Below, in pieces: positions 38,451 to 47,133 of a stretch of 64,000 nt of DNA; positions within the stretch are counted from its first letter, which is position 1; each line of letters starts with the position of its first letter. The stretch covers positions 1-64,000 of the forward strand of contig CANPTW010000006.1 of the NCBI GenBank assembly GCA_947577075.1. The letters are read 5' to 3'. Origin of the DNA: an uncultured Oscillibacter sp. GTDB taxonomy: Bacteria; Bacillota; Clostridia; Oscillospirales; Oscillospiraceae. Position numbers and translations under genes: made by a program. The notes under the pieces were generated by a model. The model had not been told where the DNA came from. It saw only the letters and a list, made by a program, of their open reading frames with translations, and ran no database searches.

Positions 38451-38814
38451 AAATGCGTTTCCAAGGCCCCAGCGGACAAGGCCTGGTACGCTGTCACGTA
38501 CCGGCCGGGTGAAAGGAGCTTACCGCCTGATAGTTCTATCGCCAAGGCCCAAAGCAATTGCCAGAATAACTAAGGGATTTGTGAAGAACTGGATAGCTGT
38601 TTTGAAGATTTCCACAGAAGTCGCCTCCTTTCCTTTGCAATCTCTAGTGTCACTTGGAAACACCCCCTTTCTTGGATGATTTCAAACATGATGATGTTCC
38701 TTCTGTTAGGTAATTTATTTGTCTGGACAACTGATATTTTACCAAAAGAAGGACGCTTCGTCTAATGAACAAACCATGAATCCGCCGGGGCCTTGCAAGC
38801 GCATTTTCAAATAT

Positions 38815-38890
38815 CGCGGGATAGAGAAGTGGTTAACTCACCAGGTTTTCACCCTGGAGAACGCCGGTTCAAATCCGGCTCCCGCAACCA
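38815..38890 (+). tRNA. tRNA-Glu(TTC)-like, encoded CCA, C1/A72 mismatch
   Basis: Anticodon arm CCAGG-TTTTCAC-CCTGG, T arm GCCGG-TTCAAAT-CCGGC, D arm GAG...CTC, 3' CCA. Confidence 0.75.
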
Positions 38891-38941
38891 TGACTTTCTG
38901 GGAAAGGAGGGAGCGTCGAAGCTACTACCGCTGTCACCGGC

Positions 38942-39103
38942 ATGGCCGCTATCATGGCCGCAATGGACACGGTGATCCAGCTCATGAGCAAGTGCTGGGA
39001 CCTGATGACCAGCAACCCCCTGCTCGCGCTGTGCTGCGCCGCTGGGCTTCTGCCCATCGGCATCAGCATCTTCACCGCCCTGCGCAACGCCGCCCGGGGC
39101 TGA
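38942..39103 (+). CDS. Small hydrophobic protein, candidate coat protein (start uncertain)
   Basis: MAAIMAAMDTVIQLMSKCWDLMTSNPLLALCCAAGLLPIGISIFTALRNAARG. Confidence 0.55.
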   Translation: MAAIMAAMDTVIQLMSKCWDLMTSNPLLALCCAAGLLPIGISIFTALRNAARG

Positions 39104-39154
39104 CCGGGAGAAGGGGGCGGGCAAAGCCCGCCCCCACTTTTAAGGAGGTATATC

Positions 39155-39298
39155 ATGCTTGGCATTGTCCGGCTTTTCGATTCGACCCTGCGGGCGGTCC
39201 TGGACGTTCCGGAGCTTGCCCTGTTCCTGGGCACGGCCCTGCTTCTGATTATCATTGGAATCTTCTCCTGGATTGTGCGTCGTGGAAAGAGAGTGTGA
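39155..39298 (+). CDS. Small single-TM phage protein
   Basis: 47 aa, RBS aaggagg. Confidence 0.6.
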   Translation: MLGIVRLFDSTLRAVLDVPELALFLGTALLLIIIGIFSWIVRRGKRV

Positions 39299-39302
39299 TT
39301 TT

Positions 39303-39476
39303 ATGACCGACATGGTTTTCATGGTCTATGACGCATTCGGAAATCTCCGCTTCCAAAGCAGCAACTGGCCCATGGCCCGCTCCGCCCTGGACTTTGTGAT
39401 ACAGGAGGCCCAGGAACTGGCCTCCCCGAAGAACTGTCCCCGGCTTCAAATCTGTCTCGAGGAGAATGTAGAATGA
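39303..39476 (+). CDS. Small soluble phage protein
   Basis: 57 aa, packed between small ORFs. Confidence 0.5.
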   Translation: MTDMVFMVYDAFGNLRFQSSNWPMARSALDFVIQEAQELASPKNCPRLQICLEENVE

Positions 39477-39610
39477 TTGCCCTTTTCGTTTTCGCCCTGC
39501 CCTTTGCCCTCTATGGCATCGCCTACGGCTCCTACTGCCTGGGCCGCACCCTGGCCCGTCTGGCCCCCGCCCTCTGGCTCCGGCTCCGCCAAAAGAAGAA
39601 GGGCCGCTAA
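39473..39610 (+). CDS. Small TM phage protein
   Basis: 45 aa, ATGA overlap. Confidence 0.55.
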   Translation: MIALFVFALPFALYGIAYGSYCLGRTLARLAPALWLRLRQKKKGR

Positions 39611-39630
39611 GCGGCCCTATGGAGGTATCT

Positions 39631-39765
39631 ATGTATTCATGGTGTTTGCTTTCCTCTGATTTCTCTATGTTCATCAAGGTCCGCTGTGTCTCCTGCGGCC
39701 GTCTGGTCACGGTGAACCGCAAAGATAAATACTGCCCTCTCTGTCACCGAAAGCATTCCAGATAA
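39631..39765 (+). CDS. Small zinc-ribbon protein
   Basis: CVSCGRLVTVNRKDKYCPLCHRKH. Confidence 0.55.
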   Translation: MYSWCLLSSDFSMFIKVRCVSCGRLVTVNRKDKYCPLCHRKHSR

Positions 39766-39771
39766 CCGCCC

Positions 39772-40041
39772 CTAGCGCTCCTCCTCCCGGTGCTCGTCCT
39801 GGATAAGATGCAGCAGGATTTCATTCGACTTCCGCACCATCTCGACCTCCCGCCGCTCCGTCTCCCGCTGGCGGGCTAACTCTTCGGCCTCTTCGGAGCT
39901 TCGCCGGGCTGGTAGCTCTTTGATGGTTATGTATAGGGATACGCAAGCAGCTATTAAGCCGATAGGCCAAATGAAAATAAAACAGATTAGTGTGATAATC
40001 CATGCTTTGACAATTGGATTTTTCATATTTCCTCCCGTCAT
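39772..40041 (-). CDS. Small membrane protein
   Basis: TM plus coiled coil; ATGA overlap with the upstream minus-strand ORF. Confidence 0.55.
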   Translation of the reverse strand: MTGGNMKNPIVKAWIITLICFIFIWPIGLIAACVSLYITIKELPARRSSEEAEELARQRETERREVEMVRKSNEILLHLIQDEHREEER

Positions 40042-40220
40042 TTGATGGACTCAAGCTCTTTCCTAAATTTTTGAGAGGCAGCCTTTATTTTCTTGAGTTG
40101 CTTTTCTTCTTCCCGGCTGATTTTCCCATCGTCTTTCATTGCTGCCATTTCACAGGCTTGCTCAAAGGTTTTTGTCATGGTGGTAATGTTCAGAATCTGC
40201 GCTTTTATGTAGCTGTTCAT
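40038..40220 (-). CDS. Small coiled-coil protein
   Basis: MNSYIKAQILNITTMTKTFEQACEMAAMKDDGKISREEEKQLKKIK. Confidence 0.55.
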   Translation of the reverse strand: MNSYIKAQILNITTMTKTFEQACEMAAMKDDGKISREEEKQLKKIKAASQKFRKELESIK

Positions 40221-40275
40221 TGCATTCCCTCCTTTTTGCAAGAGCTTATCATATTTAGTAGGGTGGTGTCAATTC

Positions 40276-42102
40276 TTGAAAAAAAGAGTGTTACGGTTAT
40301 GCGCTGCCTTATTGGCTGTGATTTTGCTTTCTGCGGCGGTCGTTCCTTGTTATGCAGTGACTGATGAATATACATCAACAGGGACCTTTTGGTCGAGCCT
40401 GAAAGAAAAATGGTGGCTTGGATTTGGCTCTGAATTCTTAATCGGACATCTTGCTGACAGTGCATGTTCTGAATCTCCTGATTCAAGGCATCATGGCTCT
40501 TTGAAAACCTATGCTCAAAATTCTGATGGTTCGTATACTGCCATATGCAATTACTGTTCAGCAGAATTTCCGGTATATGATGCGGACCTCTCCGCCGCCT
40601 ACTCTGACTACGTCACCACCCTCCCGGCCAGCGGCTACACTTCGGATGGTCATTTGAAAATTGTGGTTCCAGTCACTTCTGTTTATGTTGAGCGTAGTAG
40701 TGCTGGCTGTATTGCTGCTTGTTCTCATTATTTAGGTGATAAAGCTGGTGGGGAACTTCCGTTCGTTTTTTCGTGCGATGAGGGCACCCATAACATTACT
40801 ATTTCCCCCATTTCCGGTAAAACCACAATTCTTTCTGTGTCTTATTCTTTGGGTGTATATTTTTCATATTGCTGGACTGCCCCTGTTTCCGGCTTCTATA
40901 CTATGAGATCTAGCTTTGGCTCAGGTTATTTGATTTCTGAAAATGGAGAAAAAAAGATTTATTCGCCAACCAACTCTGCTAAAGCGGTATTTTATGAAGA
41001 TGGTTATGCGGTGGATAGCGTTTTAAATGGTTTGGGTTTCGTCGGTAAAGCATTTTCTTTTGCATCTTTTAATCCAATGCCGCTTGTTATTGATGTTGTC
41101 CCTGTCGCCTCCCCCTCCGGCGACACCTACAACACCACCACCCGCCCGACCTCCATCAGTGGCGGCAACTATGGTATAGTCGGAGACAACGGCCAAATCA
41201 CCAAAGTAGAAGACAACTCCACCATAGTCAATGAAACGAACAACACCTACTATAACCCCGCCACGGGCCTAACCTTCCCCATGACCAATTGGAGCTATGA
41301 CTACTCGGACCGCTCCTACAGAGTGGACTACACCACCTCCAACACCACCGGAGACACGGTAACGAATACCTCCACCATCACCTATGGAGACGAATACATC
41401 ACCATCCAGGAAATAGACAACTCCAAAGGGGACACCGTCACCAACAACTACACCATCTACTATCTCATAGACGGCTCCAGCTCCACAACTCCCCCCTGTG
41501 ACCACGACTGGCAGAAGGGAGAGGCCGTTGTCCCCACCTGCGTCCGCCCCGGCTCCGCCTCCTACGTCTGCTCCAAGTGCCAGCAGACGAAAACCGAATC
41601 CATCCCCGCTCTGGGCCATAACTGGCAGGTCAAGCAGACCGTCACCACCCAGTACGACGAAACCGGCCAGCTCGTCCAGCAGGGCTATACCATCTTCGAG
41701 TGCTCCCGCTGCCATGAGCAGTACAAGTCCACCGACGGCACCGCTCCCCCTGGTGGCGGCGGTTCCGGCACGGATCCAGGCGGAGAGGACAAAGAAACCA
41801 TCTGGGACAAGCTGGGCAATCTTGTCGGCTCCCTTGGAAGCGGCGTAATCGGCCTCATAGAAGCCGCCCTGGGCAAGGTCCTGGACGCTCTCATCGCCCT
41901 CGTTGAAAAGATGATGGAGAAGCTGAAAACGGTGGTCGAGGCCGTCCTCTCCATCTTCGACGAGCTCCCCGCGCTCTTCGGCGGCTTCCTGGATTTCCTT
42001 GTGGCCTTGTTTCCCTTCCTCCCCCCGGAGCTCATGACCATCCTGACTTTCGGTATCCTGGCCGTGGTCTTCATCGGCATCATAAAGGCGGTGAGAAGAT
42101 AA
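40276..42102 (+). CDS. pIII-like adsorption/attachment protein
   Basis: Signal peptide, C-terminal TM, two CxxC zinc-knuckle-like repeats, position before zot. Confidence 0.7.
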   Translation: MKKRVLRLCAALLAVILLSAAVVPCYAVTDEYTSTGTFWSSLKEKWWLGFGSEFLIGHLADSACSESPDSRHHGSLKTYAQNSDGSYTAICNYCSAEFPVYDADLSAAYSDYVTTLPASGYTSDGHLKIVVPVTSVYVERSSAGCIAACSHYLGDKAGGELPFVFSCDEGTHNITISPISGKTTILSVSYSLGVYFSYCWTAPVSGFYTMRSSFGSGYLISENGEKKIYSPTNSAKAVFYEDGYAVDSVLNGLGFVGKAFSFASFNPMPLVIDVVPVASPSGDTYNTTTRPTSISGGNYGIVGDNGQITKVEDNSTIVNETNNTYYNPATGLTFPMTNWSYDYSDRSYRVDYTTSNTTGDTVTNTSTITYGDEYITIQEIDNSKGDTVTNNYTIYYLIDGSSSTTPPCDHDWQKGEAVVPTCVRPGSASYVCSKCQQTKTESIPALGHNWQVKQTVTTQYDETGQLVQQGYTIFECSRCHEQYKSTDGTAPPGGGGSGTDPGGEDKETIWDKLGNLVGSLGSGVIGLIEAALGKVLDALIALVEKMMEKLKTVVEAVLSIFDELPALFGGFLDFLVALFPFLPPELMTILTFGILAVVFIGIIKAVRR

Positions 42103-42260
42103 TGGAGGATTTCGCCGCCCTCATGTCCTGGACCATGCGTATTTTCGACCTGCCCATTACCCTGTACGGCTTCACCTTTTCCCTCTGGCAAGTCTTTGCG
42201 TTCAGCGCCGTCACGGTAATCGTCGGCAAAATTTTAGCGGAGGTGTTTTTCGGTGACTGA
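42102..42260 (+). CDS. Small TM phage protein
   Basis: 52 aa hydrophobic; overlaps both neighbours. Confidence 0.6.
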   Translation: MEDFAALMSWTMRIFDLPITLYGFTFSLWQVFAFSAVTVIVGKILAEVFFGD

Positions 42261-42732
42261 AGACGAAATCATCGTAGTTGAACCGGAAGAGTATATCCCA
42301 GAATCAGAACCCGCTTCGGAGCCCGCCCCTGCTCCAGAACCGGCCCCCGCCCCGGAGCCGGAGACTCCCGCCCCTCCGGTGGAGGTCGTTACCATAGAAG
42401 ACCTCCTGGACCGCCTTACCGGCGAAAGTCAGGGAGAAGAAACTGGGGACGACGGGGAGGAAGCCCCGCCCCAGGAAGGAGAGGAAACGCCTCTCCCCGG
42501 CGGCGACGCTCCGCCCGCCGAAGGGACCCTGGAAGGCCCCATTGAAGTCGTCGGTATGGACGACCTTCTGGAATATACGGGGACGATTCAAGAGACGTTG
42601 GACCATCCCCTTATGACCACGCCCTTTGAGGATTACACCGTTACGGAGGGACTTCTTTTACTCCTCCTGCTGTCCGTATTCGTATTCGCCTGCGCCAAGC
42701 TGCTGAAAGGAGGCTTTGCATGGCTCCGGTAG
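42253..42732 (+). CDS. Acidic Pro/Glu-rich single-TM phage protein
   Basis: Pro/Glu-rich N-terminus and C-terminal TM. Confidence 0.6.
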   Translation: MTEDEIIVVEPEEYIPESEPASEPAPAPEPAPAPEPETPAPPVEVVTIEDLLDRLTGESQGEETGDDGEEAPPQEGEETPLPGGDAPPAEGTLEGPIEVVGMDDLLEYTGTIQETLDHPLMTTPFEDYTVTEGLLLLLLLSVFVFACAKLLKGGFAWLR

Positions 42733-42899
42733 TCGCTGAATTTTTCGGTATCATGGGCCTGAACGCCTACGCCCCCCAAACCCTGGGTGAGCTCATCCCA
42801 TACCTTTTGACGGTCTTCGTCGGCGTGGCCCTGGTCTCCGGCGTGTTCCGGGTCATTGGCCGCCTCGTGGAGCTGCTGATGGACTTTAGGCGCTGGTAA
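42720..42899 (+). CDS. Small TM protein (coat/G6P-like)
   Basis: 59 aa just upstream of zot. Confidence 0.6.
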   Translation: MAPVVAEFFGIMGLNAYAPQTLGELIPYLLTVFVGVALVSGVFRVIGRLVELLMDFRRW

Positions 42900-42910
42900 G
42901 GAGGGAAGCT

Positions 42911-43816
42911 ATGATTTTAGTAGTCCTAGTCATTCTCCTGGTGGTCCTGGCCATTTTCCCCACCATCCGCTGCGCTTTGCTCCATCCCCTCCTCATGGCC
43001 TGGAACAGCGGCAGGGACGCATGGTTCTACTTCCGGCACAAGGAATATAACCGCTGCTCCTCCGGGGAGCTCGTCGCCTTCTGCGGCCTGTTCGGTAAAG
43101 GGAAAACCCTTTCCGCCGTTCACAAGGTCGTCAGCGCCTACCGCCGCTATGACGGCAAGCCCGTCTGGTGCCCCCGGCGTAAGAAGATGGTCACCCAGCG
43201 CATCAAGGTCATTTCCAACGTCTCTTTGAGCATCCCCTATGAGGATTTCGTCAGCCTGGAACAGGTGGTTTTGGACGCTGAGCGAAAAGCGGAATACGAC
43301 GACCAGAATGAAACCCTGACCGTGACGCTGGTCCTGGGGGACGAGTTCAGCGTGCAGATGAACAGCCGGAACTTCAAGACGAACATCGACCCGCTGTTTC
43401 TCAATACCATCCTGACCTGCCGTCATTACTACATAAGCCTGTACTACACTGCCCAGCGCTTCGGCCACGTGGACGCGCTTCTGCGTCAGGTGACAAGCTG
43501 CGTGATTGAATGCGACAAGCTCTGGCGGCTCCAGCGCCTCTCTACCTTTGACGCCTGGGAGATGGAGAACGCCACGAATCCACGGCTGCTGACGCCGCTG
43601 AACAAGAAATGCTGGTTTGTCCGGGACCGGGACTACAACGCCTATGACACCCTGGCCTGTGTCGGCAACCTGAAGCACGCCATGAAAGCCGGAGACATGA
43701 TGAGCGAAGAGGAAATCCTGAAGCTCCAGCAGAACACCCAGGAGCCCAACATGGAGGGCATTCTGAAACCCTCCAAACGGTGGAGGAGGATGAAGCGCAG
43801 GGAGAACAAGAAGTGA
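42911..43816 (+). CDS. zot: Zonular occludens toxin-like (Zot/pI) assembly ATPase
   Basis: CGLFGKGKTLSAVHKV Walker A, LTVTLVLGDEF, inovirus context. Confidence 0.85.
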   Translation: MILVVLVILLVVLAIFPTIRCALLHPLLMAWNSGRDAWFYFRHKEYNRCSSGELVAFCGLFGKGKTLSAVHKVVSAYRRYDGKPVWCPRRKKMVTQRIKVISNVSLSIPYEDFVSLEQVVLDAERKAEYDDQNETLTVTLVLGDEFSVQMNSRNFKTNIDPLFLNTILTCRHYYISLYYTAQRFGHVDALLRQVTSCVIECDKLWRLQRLSTFDAWEMENATNPRLLTPLNKKCWFVRDRDYNAYDTLACVGNLKHAMKAGDMMSEEEILKLQQNTQEPNMEGILKPSKRWRRMKRRENKK

Positions 43817-43870
43817 TTTGGAGGGGGCCCCGCCGCACGGCTTTAGCCGCGCGGGGCCCCCTTCCCTTGT

Positions 43871-43924
43871 TGTAACACATGCCCGGCGCTGCAGCAGCTC
43901 GCCGGCAGCTCCGTTTGTGTTACA
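43871..43924. repeat. Paired site TGTAACAC-N38-GTGTTACA, copy 1 (54 bp)
   Basis: Perfect 8-bp inverted ends. Confidence 0.8.
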
Positions 43925-43962
43925 GCTTCTAAGCGGTCCGTACATCCCTTGTGCCGTAGTGG

Positions 43963-45009
43963 TTACAGGCCTTTTCCGACCGCCGCCGGCGTTTTCCATC
44001 CAAGGATTTTTCTTGGATAATTGTTCATCCAGTCCACGGCCTCCTGTATCTGTCGCTGGGAAACCTTTGTGAAGTCCGTCCCCTTCGGAAAGAACCGGCG
44101 CAAGAGCCGGTTGTGGTTTTCATTTGTCCCCTTCTCCCAGGCGGAGTAAGAATGGCAGTAATAAACCTCGAACCGTTTCCCTCCATAGATGGACTGTGTG
44201 AGCAAGTCATACTCCAGAAACTCCGGCCCGTTGTCTGTGGTGATGCTCCGGAACTCCTCCCGGAATTTCTGCTTTCCCATTTTTCGCTCCAGCCTATCAA
44301 AGACGGCCCGGACCGACGCCGCCCGTTTATCCGGCAGAACAAAGGCCATTTCTTCCCGGCCCTTCCGGTCCGTAATGGTGAGCGTAGCCGCTTTGGTATT
44401 GGCGCATCCGACTACCAGGTCTATTTCCTTGTGGCCTGCCTCTATCCGCCGGTTCGCCGCCTCCGGCCTGTCCAGGATGGAGGGCAAAGCCGGGTGTACG
44501 GTCCGCCGCTCCGGCTTCTCTCCCTTCCGCCGTACCCGCCCTTTTTCGATCAGGTCCTTATTGGTAATATGGAGAAACACACGCTTGTCTATGTAGCTGT
44601 ACAGGGTGGAAGGACAGACGGAGGTGGTGAACCCCTCCGCTCTGGCCGCCGCCAGCGCCGCCGAAGGAGAGAACCGCTTGCGCCGGTCCTGCTTCCTGTT
44701 CGGCTGAACGCCAAGCATTTTCTTTTCCAGAAAGTTGGCAAGGGCATGGTCGTTCCCGATTTTTAAAGGCCGTCCCTTGGCGGTCTGATTGTAGTCATGA
44801 ATCTGCTGGGCCTTGTCCGCCGAGTAGCGTACCTCGTCCCAATAATCACAGCGGTGAGTGTAGAGGCCCCGCTTGATTTCGTTATAGATGGTCTGGCGGC
44901 AGAACCCCAGCTTCCGGGCAATCTCCGTCACTCCGGCCCCGGCCATATACATGCCCTCCAGCAAAAACCGCTCGTCCCTGGTCATGTAATGCTGTGTCCC
45001 TCGTCCCAT
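43963..45009 (-). CDS. IS30-family DDE transposase
   Basis: N-terminal HTH, EIDLVVG, ITTDNGPEF, WEKGTNENHNRLLRRFFPKGTDF. Confidence 0.93.
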   Translation of the reverse strand: MGRGTQHYMTRDERFLLEGMYMAGAGVTEIARKLGFCRQTIYNEIKRGLYTHRCDYWDEVRYSADKAQQIHDYNQTAKGRPLKIGNDHALANFLEKKMLGVQPNRKQDRRKRFSPSAALAAARAEGFTTSVCPSTLYSYIDKRVFLHITNKDLIEKGRVRRKGEKPERRTVHPALPSILDRPEAANRRIEAGHKEIDLVVGCANTKAATLTITDRKGREEMAFVLPDKRAASVRAVFDRLERKMGKQKFREEFRSITTDNGPEFLEYDLLTQSIYGGKRFEVYYCHSYSAWEKGTNENHNRLLRRFFPKGTDFTKVSQRQIQEAVDWMNNYPRKILGWKTPAAVGKGL

Positions 45010-45065
45010 GGTATCCTCCTCCCGACAGTCCGCCGCCCACGACCGAAGCCGTGGGCGGTCCCTAT

Positions 45066-45119
45066 TGTAACACACCTACACAAGCTGCGCCCGGAGGCCT
45101 TCAGCAAAGTTGTGTTACA
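45066..45119. repeat. Paired site, copy 2 (54 bp)
   Basis: As copy 1. Confidence 0.8.
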
Positions 45120-45299
45120 GCTTCTTCAAGGAGATGCGGGAGGCCTCTGGCCGGTTCGCATGTATGCTCCCCCGGGCCCCCTGGCCCAGCCTCCGAACGT
45201 GGTCCCAGGTCCGTCAGCCCTTCCGCCTCCAGCCGTGGCCCCTGATTATCCCTCCTTGTCTACCGGGCCCCCGGCCCCAGCTCCCGACATCCGCCGCAC

Positions 45300-45364
45300 T
45301 GTAACACAATGCCATGCGGCTGCCGCTCCGGATCAGCGAAGCAGCGGCGTCAGATTGTGTTACA
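45300..45364. repeat. Paired site, copy 3 (65 bp)
   Basis: As copy 1 but 11 bp longer. Confidence 0.8.
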
Positions 45365-45647
45365 GCTCCTCCAATTCTCGGAACCGGCGGTCCAGCTCCC
45401 GCTGGAGGCCCTCCATGGTCTGCTCCAGCTTCTGCCGTTTATCCCTCAGTTTCCAAAACAGCGCCCGCTGCCGCCGGATATCCTCTTCTATCCGCTCCAA
45501 CTCCGCCTCCTTCTGCGGCAGCTCCCAAACGCACCGGGTAATCAGGTTCTCGAACTTCTCCGTGAAGCTGTTCCCCACCTGCCGGTCAATGAGCTCCGCC
45601 AGCTCGTCGGAAAAGCGGATGCTCCGAATGTTCGGTTTACTCGCCAT
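45360..45647 (-). CDS. RHH-like plus coiled-coil small protein
   Basis: IRSIRFSDELAELIDRQVGNSFTEKFENLI then heptads. Confidence 0.6.
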   Translation of the reverse strand: MASKPNIRSIRFSDELAELIDRQVGNSFTEKFENLITRCVWELPQKEAELERIEEDIRRQRALFWKLRDKRQKLEQTMEGLQRELDRRFRELEEL

Positions 45648-45650
45648 GTC

Positions 45651-45833
45651 TCACGCCTCCTCCACAAACACGATTTTCCAATCCTCCGGCACCTTCGCCC
45701 AGGCGTGCGGTCCCCGCCCGGAACTGTCCTCCTGCATGCTGTCCAGCAAAAACCCGCCCTCCGCCACCCGGCTTATCCGCTCACACACGGCCCAGTAAAC
45801 CCCCTCCTGGCTCCGAAACGTCACCTTGACCAT
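45651..45833 (-). CDS. Small phage-region protein
   Basis: 60 aa with RBS. Confidence 0.5.
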   Translation of the reverse strand: MVKVTFRSQEGVYWAVCERISRVAEGGFLLDSMQEDSSGRGPHAWAKVPEDWKIVFVEEA

Positions 45834-45835
45834 GT

Positions 45836-46015
45836 TCACGCCTCCTTCTTTTCGTCCAGATAGTGGATATACCACCCGCATCCAGAAGTAAGGTCTTTCA
45901 CTTCTGCGCTGTAATCCCGGCCGGCAGAAATTATTTCATATCGTTCAGGATGCTCCAACATATGGCGCAAAGCCTTTGCGTAATTATGCCGGTGTGAAAA
46001 TCTAAGTACAAGCAT
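45836..46015 (-). CDS. Small phage-region protein
   Basis: 59 aa, two bp upstream of the next minus-strand start. Confidence 0.5.
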   Translation of the reverse strand: MLVLRFSHRHNYAKALRHMLEHPERYEIISAGRDYSAEVKDLTSGCGWYIHYLDEKKEA

Positions 46016-46018
46016 TCC

Positions 46019-46141
46019 TTATCCCTCCTTCGCTTTCTCGTAGGCATAGCAGGTGTACGCCGTCCCGTTGTCCTTGTGCCCCGGGCACTCCTTCCCGTAG
46101 TGCTGGCACATCGCGCAGAGGTCCCATAACTGCTTTTCCAT
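46019..46141 (-). CDS. Small Cys-rich protein
   Basis: MEKQLWDLCAMCQHYGKECPGHKDNGTAYTCYAYEKAKEG. Confidence 0.5.
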   Translation of the reverse strand: MEKQLWDLCAMCQHYGKECPGHKDNGTAYTCYAYEKAKEG

Positions 46142-46234
46142 GTTCTGCTCCTTCCTCCAGGAACTGCCCGGCCCCAAAATAAAAACGTGTCGGCCTGCCG
46201 AAATCGGCTGCGGCGATTTCGGTTGCCCACCGCA

Positions 46235-46353
46235 GGCGCAATCACTGTTGGCCGTCAAGGGTTGGAGCGAAGCGGAAAGCAAAAAAATTTCTCAGGCTCT
46301 TCGGAACCTGAGAAATTATTTTGCGGCCCTTGACGGCCAACTGTTATTGTGCC
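46235..46353. other. Large nested stem-loop, candidate phage origin or packaging signal
   Basis: 27-nt outer arms (24 matched) around an 18-nt inner stem-loop (one mismatch). Confidence 0.7.
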
Positions 46354-46406
46354 ACCGCCCCGGCATGGCCGGGGCTCCTTATTCCCCCCGTCCCCGCCGC
46401 GCGGTC

Positions 46407-46460
46407 TGTAACACGCTCTCTCGCCCGCAGCAGCTCCGCCAGGTCGCCTCCTGTGTTACA
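46407..46460. repeat. Paired site, copy 4 (54 bp)
   Basis: As copy 1. Confidence 0.8.
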
Positions 46461-46508
46461 TCCCCGCATACCCCCAGGGGGTCTGTCTAAATTCTTCTTG
46501 ACATTCAC

Positions 46509-46524
46509 CCTCTTCTGAAAAAAG
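46509..46524 (+). repeat. Candidate attR CCTCTTCTGAAAAAAG
   Basis: Exact 16-bp match to 36903-36918. Confidence 0.6.
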
Positions 46525-46565
46525 AACCGGCGGAAAAGCGGCGCGGCCGCCCCCGCTTACGCGCG

Positions 46566-46946
46566 TCAGCAGTCCCCCGGCTCCGCCGCTTTGCCCCCGA
46601 GCAGCTCCTCATGCCACTCGATTTTCCGGTCCAGCCGCTCCAGGGACCGCTGCATGTCCTCCATCCGCTCCAGGAGCTGCCGCCGCTGCTCCACCAGCAG
46701 GGCCTTGCGCTCCGCTATGGTCGCCTCGCCCTGCTGGAACAGGCGGCCGTACTCGATCAGCGCCTCGATCCCCACGCCGGCGGAGCGCATGCACTTGATC
46801 AGCTCCACCCAGCCCAGGGACGCCTCGTCGTAATCCCGGATGCCGCTGCTGTTCCGGGGCACCCGGGGAATCAGGCCGATGCGCTCGTAATACCGCAGCG
46901 TGTCCGTTGTAAGGGCGTATTTTTTGCTCACCTCTGAGATCGTCAT
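46566..46946 (-). CDS. MerR-family regulator
   Basis: MTISEVSKKYALTTDTLRYYERIGLIPRV. Confidence 0.92.
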   Translation of the reverse strand: MTISEVSKKYALTTDTLRYYERIGLIPRVPRNSSGIRDYDEASLGWVELIKCMRSAGVGIEALIEYGRLFQQGEATIAERKALLVEQRRQLLERMEDMQRSLERLDRKIEWHEELLGGKAAEPGDC

Positions 46947-46993
46947 AGCCGGCCTCCTCTTTACCGCGCGGATTTCCGCTTCTTTCTTCTTCC

Positions 46994-47024
46994 AGCATAC
47001 TACCTGGAGGGGACTCCAAGTCAA
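46994..47024 (-). promoter_or_regulatory. MerR-type promoter with 19-bp spacer
   Basis: Minus strand TTGACT-N19-TATGCT with TTGGAGTCCCCTCCAGG dyad in the spacer. Confidence 0.75.
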
Positions 47025-47133
47025 GGGCTTTTTCGCGTTTCCTCCGGTTCCCCTCGACAGCCTTCTGTTTGACGAACGGGAAAAAATCTGTTACTATAGG
47101 AAAACCAAGCCATCCATAAAGGAGCTGAGCAAT

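Larger units (their letters stand above)
36903..46524. mobile_element. Inovirus-like prophage
   Basis: Rep, small TM proteins, pIII-like protein and Zot in filamentous-phage order; bounded by direct repeat CCTCTTCTGAAAAAAG at 36903-36918 and 46509-46524. Confidence 0.85.

Noticed and set aside
43871-45119. Treating paired sites 1 and 2 as simple IS30 terminal inverted repeats
   Set aside because: Two more copies lie outside the transposase interval, and each site is itself a complete inverted pair, so this reading does not explain all four.
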